Shown here piece after piece: positions 8,147 through 16,401 of a stretch of 44,310 bases of DNA. The stretch comes from a virus. The DNA lies in the IMG/VR virus record IMGVR_UViG_3300029892_000005, positions 1 to 44,310 of that record; one strand, 5' to 3'. Made by a program: the position numbers and the translations under genes. The notes beneath the pieces were generated by a model that was not told the origin of the DNA, did not search any database, and was given only the letters and a program-made list of their open reading frames with translations. The stretch's first letter is position 1; each line of letters begins with the position of its first letter.

Positions 8147-8650
8147 GTGGATACCAAAGAGTTCAAGTCAAAGATGGCAAGGTTCAAGTCCAGCCTGGCC
8201 ATCGACAAGCATAGCCTGGACGACCAGATCGAAGAGCAGTCGGCGCTATTCTTCGAGGTCTGCGAAGCCTTTGCCCTAGCCCAGTCGATGCGTGATGAGG
8301 CCAAGACTGCACTGGACGAGCAGTATGCCATCTGCGCTGACGAGTACCGCAGGACGCTGGACAAGGCGACCGAGGGGGCAATCAAGGAAGCGGTGGCAAT
8401 CGACAAGGAGTACCTTGACGCTGTGGCCAACTTGCAGGAACGCCAAAAGCAAATGGCCATGATCGGCGCTATGCGAGACGCCTACGAGTCTCGTGGCAGG
8501 ATGCTGCGCGAACTTGCCCAGCTGTATATCTCGGGCTACTTCACCTTGAGCGGTGTCTCCGGCGGCCAGTCCTCGGTGCGGCAGGCGCGAGCCGACTCCG
8601 CCCGAGCGGCCATGAGCGAAAGGAGACGCCCCCGTGTGGGTAGTGACTGA
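8147..8650 (+). CDS. unknown protein, largely helical/coiled coil
   Basis: 167 residues from a GTG with CAGGAG eight bases upstream; the GTG lies five bases after the clamp-loader stop. The sequence is Lys/Glu/Ala-rich and mostly helix-forming, with long runs without Pro or Gly (residues ~15-130), suggesting a coiled coil. The last ~30 residues are Arg/Ser-rich and disordered-looking. I recognise no family. Its place between the clamp loader and the ssDNA-binding protein suggests a replication accessory role (inference). An alternative start at the ATG near 8,174 lacks a clear ribosome site. Confidence 0.7.
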   Translation: MDTKEFKSKMARFKSSLAIDKHSLDDQIEEQSALFFEVCEAFALAQSMRDEAKTALDEQYAICADEYRRTLDKATEGAIKEAVAIDKEYLDAVANLQERQKQMAMIGAMRDAYESRGRMLRELAQLYISGYFTLSGVSGGQSSVRQARADSARAAMSERRRPRVGSD

Positions 8651-8798
8651 ACCACTTATAGCACTGCTAGCAATCTTTGGCGGGTTGCTTGCAGTCTATG
8701 GCATTGCCAGAATGGTCTTTCTGGCGTATTTCACCACCAAGCAGGACTTCATCAGGAGGTATTACCATGGCACTCAATCGCCCGAAGATGGGCAGTAG
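8634..8798 (+). CDS. small single-pass membrane protein, unknown
   Basis: 54 residues. GTG start at 8,634 after AGGAGACG, overlapping the end of the previous gene by 17 bases; the 3' end overlaps the start of the ssDNA-binding protein gene, whose SD lies within it. After a short N-terminus comes a hydrophobic stretch (LIALLAIFGGLLAVYGIA) followed by a basic/polar tail, the pattern of a one-helix membrane protein. It would be odd in a replication operon. Supported by start signals and composition only. Confidence 0.5.
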   Translation: MWVVTEPLIALLAIFGGLLAVYGIARMVFLAYFTTKQDFIRRYYHGTQSPEDGQ

Positions 8799-9861
8799 CA
8801 AGAAGGGCGGCTTCAAGTACCGCGCTCGCACTGCGGAGCAGGTCAAGAATCGCGCATCCCAATCCGGCGGCTCCCGTGACGCTTTCGTTCAGGACGATGT
8901 GAAGCTGTTCGTTCCGAAGACTGGCGACCACTCGATCCGCATCCTGCCACCTACCTGGGACGACGCTGACCACTTTGGTCTGGACGTCTTCGTCCATTAC
9001 GGCATTGGCGTCGATGGGTCGGCCTACCTGTGCCTGCACAAGATGAAGGGTGAGGACTGCCCCTTGTGCGAGGAGCGGGGACGGGCGGAAAAGGAAGGCG
9101 AGGAAGAACTGGCTGCTGCCCTCAAGCCGACCAAGCGTGTGGGCGTCTACGTCATCGACCGCAACAACGAAAAGGAAGGCCCGAAGCTCTGGACCATGCC
9201 TTGGACGTTCGACCGCGATATGTGCGCTCAGGCCGTCGACAAGAAGACCGGCGAGGTCTACAACCTGGACGATCCGGAGGAGGGCTATGACGTATCCTTC
9301 ACGATCGAAGGTCAGGGGCAGACCAAGAAGTATATCGGCATCCAGATCGACCGGCGTCCGTCGCCGCTGTCCGACGACGAGGATATGGCTGAGGAATGGC
9401 TGGAGTTCATTCAGTCGCACCCCATCCCGGAGATCCTGAACTACTTCGAGCCGGAAGCTCTCGAGAAGGCTGTCTCCGGTGGTGTCCGCTTGCGTGACAA
9501 CAAGGACGGCAAGGACAAAGCCAAGCCGGCGGCCAAAGGCAAGGTTGAGGAACGGCCGCGTCGTGGCAAGAAGGACGAGGTCGATGAGCAGGACGAAGAC
9601 CTCAAGCGCCTCGAGCAGGGGAAGGGCAAGCGGAGCAAGAAGAAGAGCTTCGATGTCGATGACTACGACTGGGACACCGTCCACGAGATGGACGAGGACG
9701 AACTGGCCGAGCTGATCGAAGAAGCTGAGCTCGACCCCGACGATATCGACTTCGATGACGACGTGGCGGATCAGGTCTGCGAACTCCTCGAGATCGAACA
9801 GCCGAAGAAGAAGGCGTCGGGCCTCAAGGATCGCATGGCCAAGCTGCGGGGAGGTAGATAA
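8767..9861 (+). CDS. single-stranded DNA-binding protein, T4 gp32-like
   Basis: 364 residues, ATG after AGGAGGT. The N-terminal core has gp32-type features: HSIRILPPTW, FVHYGIG, then CLHKMKGEDCPLCEE. His77-x11-Cys89-x8-Cys98-x2-Cys101 closely resembles the gp32 zinc site spacing. Residues ~275-350 are a charged linker with many Lys followed by an Asp/Glu-rich segment, like the acidic tail of SSB proteins that recruits partners, and a short basic end. It would coat single-stranded DNA during replication and recombination, next to the recombinase gene. Confidence 0.85.
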   Translation: MALNRPKMGSSKKGGFKYRARTAEQVKNRASQSGGSRDAFVQDDVKLFVPKTGDHSIRILPPTWDDADHFGLDVFVHYGIGVDGSAYLCLHKMKGEDCPLCEERGRAEKEGEEELAAALKPTKRVGVYVIDRNNEKEGPKLWTMPWTFDRDMCAQAVDKKTGEVYNLDDPEEGYDVSFTIEGQGQTKKYIGIQIDRRPSPLSDDEDMAEEWLEFIQSHPIPEILNYFEPEALEKAVSGGVRLRDNKDGKDKAKPAAKGKVEERPRRGKKDEVDEQDEDLKRLEQGKGKRSKKKSFDVDDYDWDTVHEMDEDELAELIEEAELDPDDIDFDDDVADQVCELLEIEQPKKKASGLKDRMAKLRGGR

Positions 9862-9863
9862 CA

Positions 9864-10877
9864 ATGGCGCGCCCCCGTATCGGGAAAGCGAAGGCAGAAG
9901 TGGGCGGGGGCGCCTACTTTGCCTCCCCCAAAACCCACCTGGACTTCATCCCCACTGGCTGCAAGCTGTTTGACTGCGCTCTAGGTGGCGGCTACGTCCT
10001 CGGGCGCATTGCCAACCTGGTCGGCGACAAGTCGACGGGCAAGACGCTCTTGGCAATTGAGGCCTGCGCCAACTTCGTCGCTGCCTACCCGGATGGCAAG
10101 ATCTGGTATAACGAAGTCGAAGCGGCTTTCGATACCCAGTATGCCGAGGAACTCGGCCTACCGACCGCTAAGGTCGACTTCGTGGAGGGCTGCTATACCG
10201 TCGAGGATGTCTTTGAGCACTTGGACAGCCTGCTCAGCGGCAAGGACAAGGATCAGCCTGGTCTGTACATCCTGGACAGCCTTGACGCTCTGTCTGACCG
10301 TTCGGAACTGGAACGCAAGATCGACGAAGGGTCGTATGGGGCGAACAAGGCCAAGCAGCTGTCGCAGATGTTCCGCCGGCTGACGCAGAAGATTGAGAAG
10401 TCCCGCGTGGCTGTGCTCATCATCTCGCAGGTGCGCGATGCCATCGGGGTGACCTTTGGTCGCAAGACGACACGATCCGGCGGCCGTGCCCTGGACTTCT
10501 ACGCTAGCCAGGTCGTCTACCTCGCCCAAATGGGCACGATCAAGCGCACCATCAACAAGGTGGAGCGGCCGATAGGCTTGAACATCAAGGCCAAGATCGA
10601 CAAGAACAAGGTCGGACTGCCACTACGCGAAGTTCAGTTCCCCATCCGCTTTGGCTATGGCATCGATGACCTCAACGCATCAATTGACTGGCTTGACACT
10701 GTCGGCCTGTTGGAGCTCATCGACCAGTCCAAGTCCAAACTGCCCTTCTTCCGCAAGAAGATGGAGCAGATGAGTGATGACGAATACCGGAAAGCTACTC
10801 GCCGCATTGCTGGGATCGTAGAAGGAGAGTGGTACAAGCTGGAACGCGAATTTGTGCCGACCAGACGCAAGTATTGA
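9864..10877 (+). CDS. RecA/UvsX-like recombinase
   Basis: 337 residues, starting two bases after the ssDNA-binding protein gene. Shows FIPTGCKLFDCALGGG, Walker A GDKSTGKT (54-61), a Glu after IWYNEVEAAFD, Walker B LYILDSLDAL, and VAVLIISQVRD, all features of the RecA ATPase core. The lengthy RecA C-terminal domain is replaced by a shorter unrelated end. It would form filaments on ssDNA for strand exchange, with the Mre11/Rad50 homologues downstream preparing ends. Confidence 0.87.
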   Translation: MARPRIGKAKAEVGGGAYFASPKTHLDFIPTGCKLFDCALGGGYVLGRIANLVGDKSTGKTLLAIEACANFVAAYPDGKIWYNEVEAAFDTQYAEELGLPTAKVDFVEGCYTVEDVFEHLDSLLSGKDKDQPGLYILDSLDALSDRSELERKIDEGSYGANKAKQLSQMFRRLTQKIEKSRVAVLIISQVRDAIGVTFGRKTTRSGGRALDFYASQVVYLAQMGTIKRTINKVERPIGLNIKAKIDKNKVGLPLREVQFPIRFGYGIDDLNASIDWLDTVGLLELIDQSKSKLPFFRKKMEQMSDDEYRKATRRIAGIVEGEWYKLEREFVPTRRKY

Positions 10878-10900
10878 TCAACCTGTTTAGGAGGCCTATC

Positions 10901-11119
10901 ATGGCTCTGAAGGTGCAAGTGTATCAACAAGGGGGGCCGGTGCCGACCGGCAAGACGTTCAAGATTCCCGACGTAATGAAAGGTGGCCTGTACGAGGTCA
11001 AAGAGCACACCGCCAATCTGGTTCCCTTGGGTGCTCCTATCGAGGCACACAGCTATGAAGTCGCTTGGGAACAGGCCCGCAAGATGGTCCGTCATCCTGT
11101 TCTGGAGTTCTTGCCATGA
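10901..11119 (+). CDS. small protein of unknown function
   Basis: 72 residues, ATG preceded by TTAGGAGG at good spacing. Soluble, beta-leaning sequence with MALKVQVYQQGG at the start; no family recognised. It overlaps the next gene by ATGA, so it is translated with it. Confidence 0.7.
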   Translation: MALKVQVYQQGGPVPTGKTFKIPDVMKGGLYEVKEHTANLVPLGAPIEAHSYEVAWEQARKMVRHPVLEFLP

Positions 11120-11469
11120 CGAAGGCTAGCTCACGCCAGGTCGGCGGCGACCACTACAAGAACTTGGGGATTGAGCCTTGGACGGTCGTCGATACTTGGC
11201 CGCTCCAACAGCGGATCGGCTACTATCGCGGCAACGCTCTCAAGTACAACATGCGACTTGGGAGCAAAGATGTCGCTCAACAGGAAGCGTTGAAGTCGGC
11301 CCACTACAGCGAGAAGCTCGCGGAGGTGCTGGCTGAGGCTGCGGTACAGGAAGTCGATCACGACCAACTACTCCGTCGAATCGAGGATGCAATCACCTAC
11401 CTAGAGGGCGGCGCGCCGCTGAGCGCCCACTCCTGCCTCTTGGAACTGCTCAAGGACTTGCGGGCATGA
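11116..11469 (+). CDS. DUF3310 family protein
   Basis: 117 residues. The N-terminus has VGGDHYKNLGIEPW, then GNALKYNMRLGSK and KSAHYSEKL, the typical DUF3310 pattern found in many phages (related to T7 gp1.7, a nucleotide kinase). A nucleotide-metabolism role is possible but unproven. The C-terminal third is an extra helical region. Both ends overlap neighbours by ATGA. Confidence 0.83.
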   Translation: MTKASSRQVGGDHYKNLGIEPWTVVDTWPLQQRIGYYRGNALKYNMRLGSKDVAQQEALKSAHYSEKLAEVLAEAAVQEVDHDQLLRRIEDAITYLEGGAPLSAHSCLLELLKDLRA

Positions 11470-12206
11470 AGGCGGGAGGCGGCAAGCAAAAAGGGTCAGC
11501 TTTTGAGAGGGAGATCTGCAAGAAGCTTTCCTCGTGGCTTACTGGCGGACAACGGAATGATATCCTGTGGAGGTCAGCTATGTCTGGTGGTCGCGCAACC
11601 GTAGCGGCGAAGAAGGGCGAAGCCATCGATCACGTGGCCGGCGACATCTGTGCAGTGCATGAGGATGGCTACGGGTTCATCGAAAAGGTCTTCACTGAGT
11701 GCAAGCACTACAAGAAGCTGGAGCTCCAGAGCGTCATCACGACCAACGGCGGCCAGTTCAGCAAGTTTTGGAAGATCGCCCAAGACAAGGCTGTCCAGCA
11801 CAATAAGGTCCCGTTGATCATTGCGAAGCAGAATCTTCTGCCCTGTCTTGTAGGCACCAACGAGGCTGGCTGCGAACTGTTTCAGTTGGGTAGTACCTTG
11901 CGGCAGGCCTACATTCCCGCCCTCCAACTCCACATCTTCTCCTTGGAGCAATTCCTTACTGGAGCGAATCATGAAATCTTCCGTCCTGGTTTCCGATCTG
12001 CACTTGACGAGCCTGGTGCGCGACGAGTACCGCTGGAACCTTTTTCCGTGGCTAAAAAAACTGATCGACCGCGAGTCCGTGTCAAGGGTGTGGATCGTCG
12101 GGGATCTGACGGACGCGAAGGACTACCACCCCAGCAGCCTGGTCAACAGAGTGGTAAAGGAACTGACAGACCTCGCGTCTTACTGCGACGAACTGATCGT
12201 TCTTAA
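11466..12206 (+). CDS. putative PDDEXK-type nuclease / Holliday-junction-resolvase-like, with long out-of-frame tail
   Basis: 246 residues as an open frame. Residues 1-170 look like a phage endonuclease: KGSAFEREICKKLSSWLTGG, RSAMSGGRAT, DHVAGDICAV, FTECKHYKKLEL. The Glu/Asp/ECK arrangement fits a PDDEXK nuclease core. From residue ~170 the frame runs 236 bases into the Mre11 gene in another frame; the tail is Arg/Gly/Pro-rich, as expected for off-frame coding. The family's natural end would be near base 11,970, so either the ancestral stop was lost or a base is wrong. Activity is inferred. Confidence 0.75.
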   Translation: MKAGGGKQKGSAFEREICKKLSSWLTGGQRNDILWRSAMSGGRATVAAKKGEAIDHVAGDICAVHEDGYGFIEKVFTECKHYKKLELQSVITTNGGQFSKFWKIAQDKAVQHNKVPLIIAKQNLLPCLVGTNEAGCELFQLGSTLRQAYIPALQLHIFSLEQFLTGANHEIFRPGFRSALDEPGARRVPLEPFSVAKKTDRPRVRVKGVDRRGSDGREGLPPQQPGQQSGKGTDRPRVLLRRTDRS

Positions 12207-12978
12207 GGGCAACCACGATGGGGTAGATGAAAATCTGCCCTACTTTGCCTTCCTGAATGCGATCCCCAAACTCCGGTTCATCGTGAAGCCTACGGTGTTG
12301 CGGGAGGAGGGGATTCTCCTTTTACCTCACACCAAGACCCCGGAAGAGGACTGGAAGGAACGTGACATCAGCCGCGCCAAGTACATCCTGATCCACGCTA
12401 CGGTCACCGGCTGCATCAGCGAAAGCGGTCAACAGCTGGAAGGTGTATCGCGCGGTTGGTTCATGAATACGGCGGCCAAGATCTACGCTGGCGACATTCA
12501 CGTGCCGCAGACTGTAGGCCAGGTCGAATATGTAGGGGCCCCCTACCATGTGCGCTTCGGGGACAAGTTTGAGCCTCGCGTGGTCTACATCGACGAGAAG
12601 GGCAAAGCTCAAAGCATCAAGACAGAGAACGTCCGACGGCATACATTGACCATCAGTTCTCCTGACGCCCTCGACGCTGCCGCGAAAGGCGCCCGAATTG
12701 GCGACCAAGTGAAAGTTCGTATCAAGCTAGCCAGGTCAGACTACAGCAACTGGCACCAGTACAAGAAGGAAGTCACAGCCTTCTGCAAAGAGATGGGGTT
12801 TCAACTGGTCGCCATCGACCTCGAGCGTGAGCCGGAGACTTCTATTGCGCGTCCGCGCATGACCACGAACACCAAGAAGACGCCCACAGCACTGCTGGAG
12901 AAGTACGGGAAAGCCAAAGGACTGCCGGATCCGCTGCTCGCATTGGGGAAAACAATCCTGCAACAAGGGGTCAAATAG
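11971..12978 (+). CDS. Mre11/SbcD-like metallophosphoesterase nuclease subunit
   Basis: 335 residues. Calcineurin-like metallophosphoesterase motifs are in order: VSDLHLT (residues 8-14), VGDLTD (~43), LKGNHD (~78), LIHATV (~126) and AGDIHVPQ (~159). This is the SbcD/T4 gp47 nuclease that works with the SbcC/gp46 ATPase encoded next. The stop codon TAG lies within copy B of the dispersed palindromic element, so the gene's end was set or reshaped by the element. It starts within the preceding nuclease gene. Confidence 0.87.
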   Translation: MKSSVLVSDLHLTSLVRDEYRWNLFPWLKKLIDRESVSRVWIVGDLTDAKDYHPSSLVNRVVKELTDLASYCDELIVLKGNHDGVDENLPYFAFLNAIPKLRFIVKPTVLREEGILLLPHTKTPEEDWKERDISRAKYILIHATVTGCISESGQQLEGVSRGWFMNTAAKIYAGDIHVPQTVGQVEYVGAPYHVRFGDKFEPRVVYIDEKGKAQSIKTENVRRHTLTISSPDALDAAAKGARIGDQVKVRIKLARSDYSNWHQYKKEVTAFCKEMGFQLVAIDLEREPETSIARPRMTTNTKKTPTALLEKYGKAKGLPDPLLALGKTILQQGVK

Positions 12979-13001
12979 CCCCTACAGCGCGTTTTAAGCG
13001 C
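12967..13001 (+). repeat. dispersed palindromic element, copy B
   Basis: GGGGTCAAATAGCCCC, TACA, then GCGCGTTTTAAGCGC: two small hairpins in a row. Supplies the TAG stop of the Mre11-like gene and fills the gap before the Rad50-like gene. Confidence 0.8.
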
Positions 13002-13020
13002 CCACCTGGAGTCTGAGTAC

Positions 13021-14850
13021 ATGCGAATCCTAAAATTGACGCTACAGGGCTTCAAATCCTATGCGAAGGAAGTCACGATAGACTTCGCTGGCCGCAAAGG
13101 GTTGATCTATGTCACTGGAGAGAATCAGGCCGAACCAGCGCTAGGGCGTAACGGGACAGGCAAGAGCACCATCTTCGAAGGCCTGTTCTGGATGCTCTAT
13201 GGCAAGACCAGTAGAAACCTCAAGGCTGGTGCAGTGGCGACCTGGGGTAGCAATGTCAAGTGCAAGGGCAGCCTGTTCTTCGAGAACAACGGCCACACCT
13301 ACAACCTACTGCGGACCTGGTCGCCCAACAAGCTGTTCTTGTCAATAGGGGCAGACGAGGGGCGTGACATTGACCAACAGGAACTTGAGAACGTCATAGG
13401 TTATGGCCCCGACCTCTTCCTGCATTCGATCTACCATGCCCAGTCGGCGAAGATGTTCTTGGATCTTAGTCCTAGCGACCAGTTGGCTCTATTCTCTGAT
13501 GCGTTGAACCTTAGCGTCTGGGAGCGGGCAAGCGAAACAGCCTCGCACTTGGCCAGAGACAAGGAGTCTCGTGCGGCGGGTTTGCGCAGCGCACTGGACC
13601 GCGGAATCGGCCAACTGCAATCACTTGGTAACGAAATCGCCGACCTCGAGGACGACCAGCACCTCTGGGAACGGGAGCGGTACCGCGAACTCCTGAAGCG
13701 CCACGGGGAACTCAACGAAGCGAAACGGGCGTTGGCGACAGGCAAGAAGAAGTTGGTCAAGGCCGCCGACGCCGACACCGAGGAGCTCGCCAAAGCTGAA
13801 GGTAGGTTGGACAGGGCGCAAGACATGTATGTGAAAGCGGTGGCCGAATACAGTAAGGTCGAGGCTGCGGTTTCTAGGCTGACACGCGAGGCCGCCGACT
13901 TGAAGCGGCAACGACGTGAATTCGAGAGCAACGACGAAGCGGTCTGTTCTCGCTGCGGTCAATCTATCCCACGCAAAGAAGCGCCAGCTCACTTGGCGTC
14001 GGAGGCAGACCGTATTGCCGGCGAACTCGACGCCCTCTTCCGCAAGGAGCGTGGCGCGCAGAAAGCAGTGGCCGCAGCACGAGAGGCTTTCGACAACTGC
14101 AAAGACGCTGTCGGCATCTTGCGCGAGGAACAAGAAACTTCCGAGGCTGCGGTCTTACGGCGCAGCATCGACGAGCTAAGCAACGAGATTGCACGGGCAG
14201 AGCAGGAGTTGGTCAGTATCGCCCAAGAGGCGTGGCGACACGACGACAAGCTACAGCGCCGGACCAAGGAGTATGCTGTACGCTTGCAGGACGTCAACGA
14301 AGCGAAAGCCGATATCAAGCGAACGCTGGGCGAGGCCGAAGGATTTAAGCATTGGGTCAAGGGGTTCAAGGAGGTGCGGCTATTCCTCATCGAGGAGAGT
14401 TTGGCCCAACTGGAGGTCGAGACCAACGCTTGCCTGTACGACTTAGGCTTAGAGGAATGGGCGATTGAGTTTGCCGTAGAAGGCGAGACCAAGGGAGGGA
14501 CAATCAAGAAGGGATTCACTGCCAACATCCGCTCCCCACATAACGAAGAAGTGGTACCTTGGGAAGCGTGGAGTGGCGGCGAAGCCCAGCGCCTGCGTCT
14601 TGCGATGGCGATGGGCATGTCCAGCCTTATTGCTACGCAGACCGGCATCATGTCGAACATAGAGATCTGGGATGAACCTTGCCAACACTTGTCGGAGGAA
14701 GGTATCAGCGGCCTACTGACTGCCTTAGAGACACGGGCAGCGCAGACTGGGCGCCAGATCTGGATTGTTGAGCACCATGCGCTGGACTTCGGGCGCTTCG
14801 CAGACGTAGTGAAAGTCACCAAAACCGCAGCAGGCAGCACATTGGTATAG
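13021..14850 (+). CDS. Rad50/SbcC-like SMC ATPase (T4 gp46-type)
   Basis: 609 residues. The N-terminus is typical (MRILKLTLQGFKSY). Walker A GRNGTGKST is at residues ~42-50. Long coiled coils (~180-300 and ~315-430) flank a zinc hook CSRC (Cys309/Cys312). ABC signature WSGGEAQRLRLA follows, then Walker B-like IEIWDEP and a switch His in EHHALDF. It would form the end-processing complex with the Mre11-like protein, feeding the phage recombinase. It is shorter than cellular SbcC, as usual for phages. Confidence 0.9.
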   Translation: MRILKLTLQGFKSYAKEVTIDFAGRKGLIYVTGENQAEPALGRNGTGKSTIFEGLFWMLYGKTSRNLKAGAVATWGSNVKCKGSLFFENNGHTYNLLRTWSPNKLFLSIGADEGRDIDQQELENVIGYGPDLFLHSIYHAQSAKMFLDLSPSDQLALFSDALNLSVWERASETASHLARDKESRAAGLRSALDRGIGQLQSLGNEIADLEDDQHLWERERYRELLKRHGELNEAKRALATGKKKLVKAADADTEELAKAEGRLDRAQDMYVKAVAEYSKVEAAVSRLTREAADLKRQRREFESNDEAVCSRCGQSIPRKEAPAHLASEADRIAGELDALFRKERGAQKAVAAAREAFDNCKDAVGILREEQETSEAAVLRRSIDELSNEIARAEQELVSIAQEAWRHDDKLQRRTKEYAVRLQDVNEAKADIKRTLGEAEGFKHWVKGFKEVRLFLIEESLAQLEVETNACLYDLGLEEWAIEFAVEGETKGGTIKKGFTANIRSPHNEEVVPWEAWSGGEAQRLRLAMAMGMSSLIATQTGIMSNIEIWDEPCQHLSEEGISGLLTALETRAAQTGRQIWIVEHHALDFGRFADVVKVTKTAAGSTLV

Positions 14851-14884
14851 TTCCCAGAGTAAGTCAACCAAAGGAGTTTCGGCC

Positions 14885-15076
14885 ATGGCCAAGACAGTCG
14901 TTCTGTATCCGCGCAAGATCGCCGCATCCCTTGCGATCCACTTCAACCCCAAGAACCGCAACCAGTGGCCGCCAGTTATCGTGGCTACTGACCGCGAACT
15001 GACAGAGGGTGCCAGGCAGCTGGCGAAAGCTGATGCCCTCATTGCCGCCAATGCTAGACAGGCCGCTCACAGTTAA
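14885..15076 (+). CDS. small protein of unknown function
   Basis: 63 residues with a strong AAAGGAG ribosome site. Basic N-terminal part, Ala-rich helical C-terminus; no family recognised. Probably real because of start signal and operon position. Confidence 0.6.
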   Translation: MAKTVVLYPRKIAASLAIHFNPKNRNQWPPVIVATDRELTEGARQLAKADALIAANARQAAHS

Positions 15077-15086
15077 GAAGGTGGTC

Positions 15087-15164
15087 GTGTTCTTGTCTGT
15101 CAAGATCTTGGACACGACCATCATCCTCATCCTACTGAAGTTCATGCAATACCTTTTTCCATAG
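15087..15164 (+). CDS. possible 25-residue hydrophobic peptide
   Basis: A GTG at 15,087 with GAAGG five bases upstream opens a short frame with a hydrophobic core (TTIILILLKFM) that ends at 15,164, just before the ribosome site of the MazG-like gene. It could be a tiny membrane peptide or simply a leader. Support is weak. Confidence 0.25.
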   Translation: MFLSVKILDTTIILILLKFMQYLFP

Positions 15165-15172
15165 GAGCAACA

Positions 15173-15601
15173 ATGAAGACGCAATCCAACAACGATGTCC
15201 CTGTACCGTATATCGAGGACATGGCTGCAAGCATCAACGACCTCGTCATCCTGGCCCACGTCAAGTCGAAGAACAGCGGCTGGTGGCACGACTCGAAGAC
15301 TGGCGAGTCGCTTCTCGGTCAGTCCTACACTCCGTATGTCATCGGAACGAAGCTGATGCTCCAGGTCAGTGAGATCTCCGAAGCGATGGAAGGCCACAGG
15401 AAGGGCAAGATGGACGACAAGCTGCCACACCGGCCGATGATCGAAGTGGAACTGGCCGACGCGGTGATCCGCATTGCCGACTTGGCTGGGGCGCTTGGGC
15501 TTGACCTTGGTGGGGCGATCATCGAGAAAATGGACTACAACGACAATCGCGTCGACCACAAGATCGAGCATCGTAACGCCGCTGGCGGAAAGGCCTACTG
15601 A
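15173..15601 (+). CDS. MazG-like nucleotide pyrophosphohydrolase
   Basis: 142 residues. KLMLQVSEISEAMEGHRKG and VELADAVIRIADLAG carry the acidic EExxE/ExxD-type metal-binding pattern of all-alpha NTP pyrophosphatases, followed by KMDYNDNRVDHK. Such enzymes hydrolyse (d)NTPs to monophosphates. Next to queD, it could act on pools during deazaguanine synthesis, or lower ppGpp or dNTP pools as other phage MazG proteins are proposed to do. Stop at 15,599-15,601, one base before the queD ATG. Confidence 0.83.
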   Translation: MKTQSNNDVPVPYIEDMAASINDLVILAHVKSKNSGWWHDSKTGESLLGQSYTPYVIGTKLMLQVSEISEAMEGHRKGKMDDKLPHRPMIEVELADAVIRIADLAGALGLDLGGAIIEKMDYNDNRVDHKIEHRNAAGGKAY

Positions 15602-15602
15602 C

Positions 15603-16067
15603 ATGGTCACGACTGCCGAACGATACCACGACATCTCTTGCGGCCATCGTGTGGTCGGCCACGAGAGCGCTTGCTCCAGACTTCATGGACACAATTACCG
15701 CGTCCATTTCGTCGTAGCTCCCGACAACGGCCTCGACGACCTTGGCCGAGTGCTGGACTTCTCCGTAATCAAGTCGCGGTTGTGCATGTGGCTTGAGGAC
15801 AACTGGGATCACAAGTTTTTGGCCTGGGAAGAAGATCCGCTGATGAACGCCATATGGGCGCAGGCAGGGGACTGGGAAAATCGGCGGGAGGATCGGGATA
15901 TGCTGCGCCAGTCCATCGTCTGGGTCCCTTTCAACCCGACTGCCGAAAACATGGCCGAATTCCTGCTCAATACTATCGCTCCGCAAGAGCTTGCTGGTAC
16001 TGGCTGCAAGCTGGTCGAGGTGCGGATCGAAGAAACCCGCAAGTGCTCAGTCACCTCGTCACTCTAA
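15603..16067 (+). CDS. queD: 6-carboxy-tetrahydropterin synthase (QueD)
   Basis: 154 residues. Zinc ligands His15 (CGHRV), His28 and His30 (RLHGHNY) and the catalytic Cys24 are present, with VLDFSVIK, WDHKFL, PTAENMA and VEVRIEET in order. QueD turns dihydroneopterin triphosphate (FolE product) into 6-carboxy-tetrahydropterin, step two of preQ0 synthesis. Residues ~75-105 form an insertion between WDHKFL and PTAEN with many charged residues. It is 15 kb from folE, next to the MazG-like and radical SAM genes. Confidence 0.9.
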   Translation: MVTTAERYHDISCGHRVVGHESACSRLHGHNYRVHFVVAPDNGLDDLGRVLDFSVIKSRLCMWLEDNWDHKFLAWEEDPLMNAIWAQAGDWENRREDRDMLRQSIVWVPFNPTAENMAEFLLNTIAPQELAGTGCKLVEVRIEETRKCSVTSSL

Positions 16068-16077
16068 GGAGACAGCC

Positions 16078-16401
16078 ATGACGCGATATGCAGACGCCCA
16101 TGGTGCCTACCACATCGAGTACATGCCTAGTCAGCCGCAGCTTGCCTTGTGCCATGGCTTTTACATCAAGACGACCGATCGAGGGCAGGGGCTAGGGCAT
16201 AGCCTGAAACGGCTGCAGGAACGCCAGTTGGACTTGCTCGGGTTCGACTATGCGATCTGCACTGTCGACGGTGCCAACGACAAGCAACAACGAGTTCTGA
16301 CTGCGGGAGGTTGGACGAAGCTCACTGAGTTTCACAATACCAAGACAGGCGGGCCGACTCAGATCTGGGGGAGAGCTTCCGGTGCCCAGCAGCAACGCTA
16401 A
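16078..16401 (+). CDS. GNAT-like acetyltransferase, small
   Basis: 107 residues, ATG after AAGGAGA. HGFYIKTTDRGQGLGHSL contains the RGQGLG acetyl-CoA binding motif of GNAT enzymes followed by a helix, and ICTVDGANDKQQRVLTAGGW resembles the later GNAT strand-helix. It is short for a GNAT and lacks the first helices. The substrate is unknown; in this setting it could acylate a modified base, a nucleotide or a host protein. Confidence 0.65.
   Translation: MTRYADAHGAYHIEYMPSQPQLALCHGFYIKTTDRGQGLGHSLKRLQERQLDLLGFDYAICTVDGANDKQQRVLTAGGWTKLTEFHNTKTGGPTQIWGRASGAQQQR

Noticed and set aside
8752-9864. Long open frame on the minus strand opposite the ssDNA-binding protein gene
   Set aside because: Shadow of a GC-rich, highly charged gene; no start signal or recognisable protein.
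13989-14927. Minus-strand frame opposite the Rad50-like gene
   Set aside because: Ser/Arg/Ala-rich shadow with no family features.
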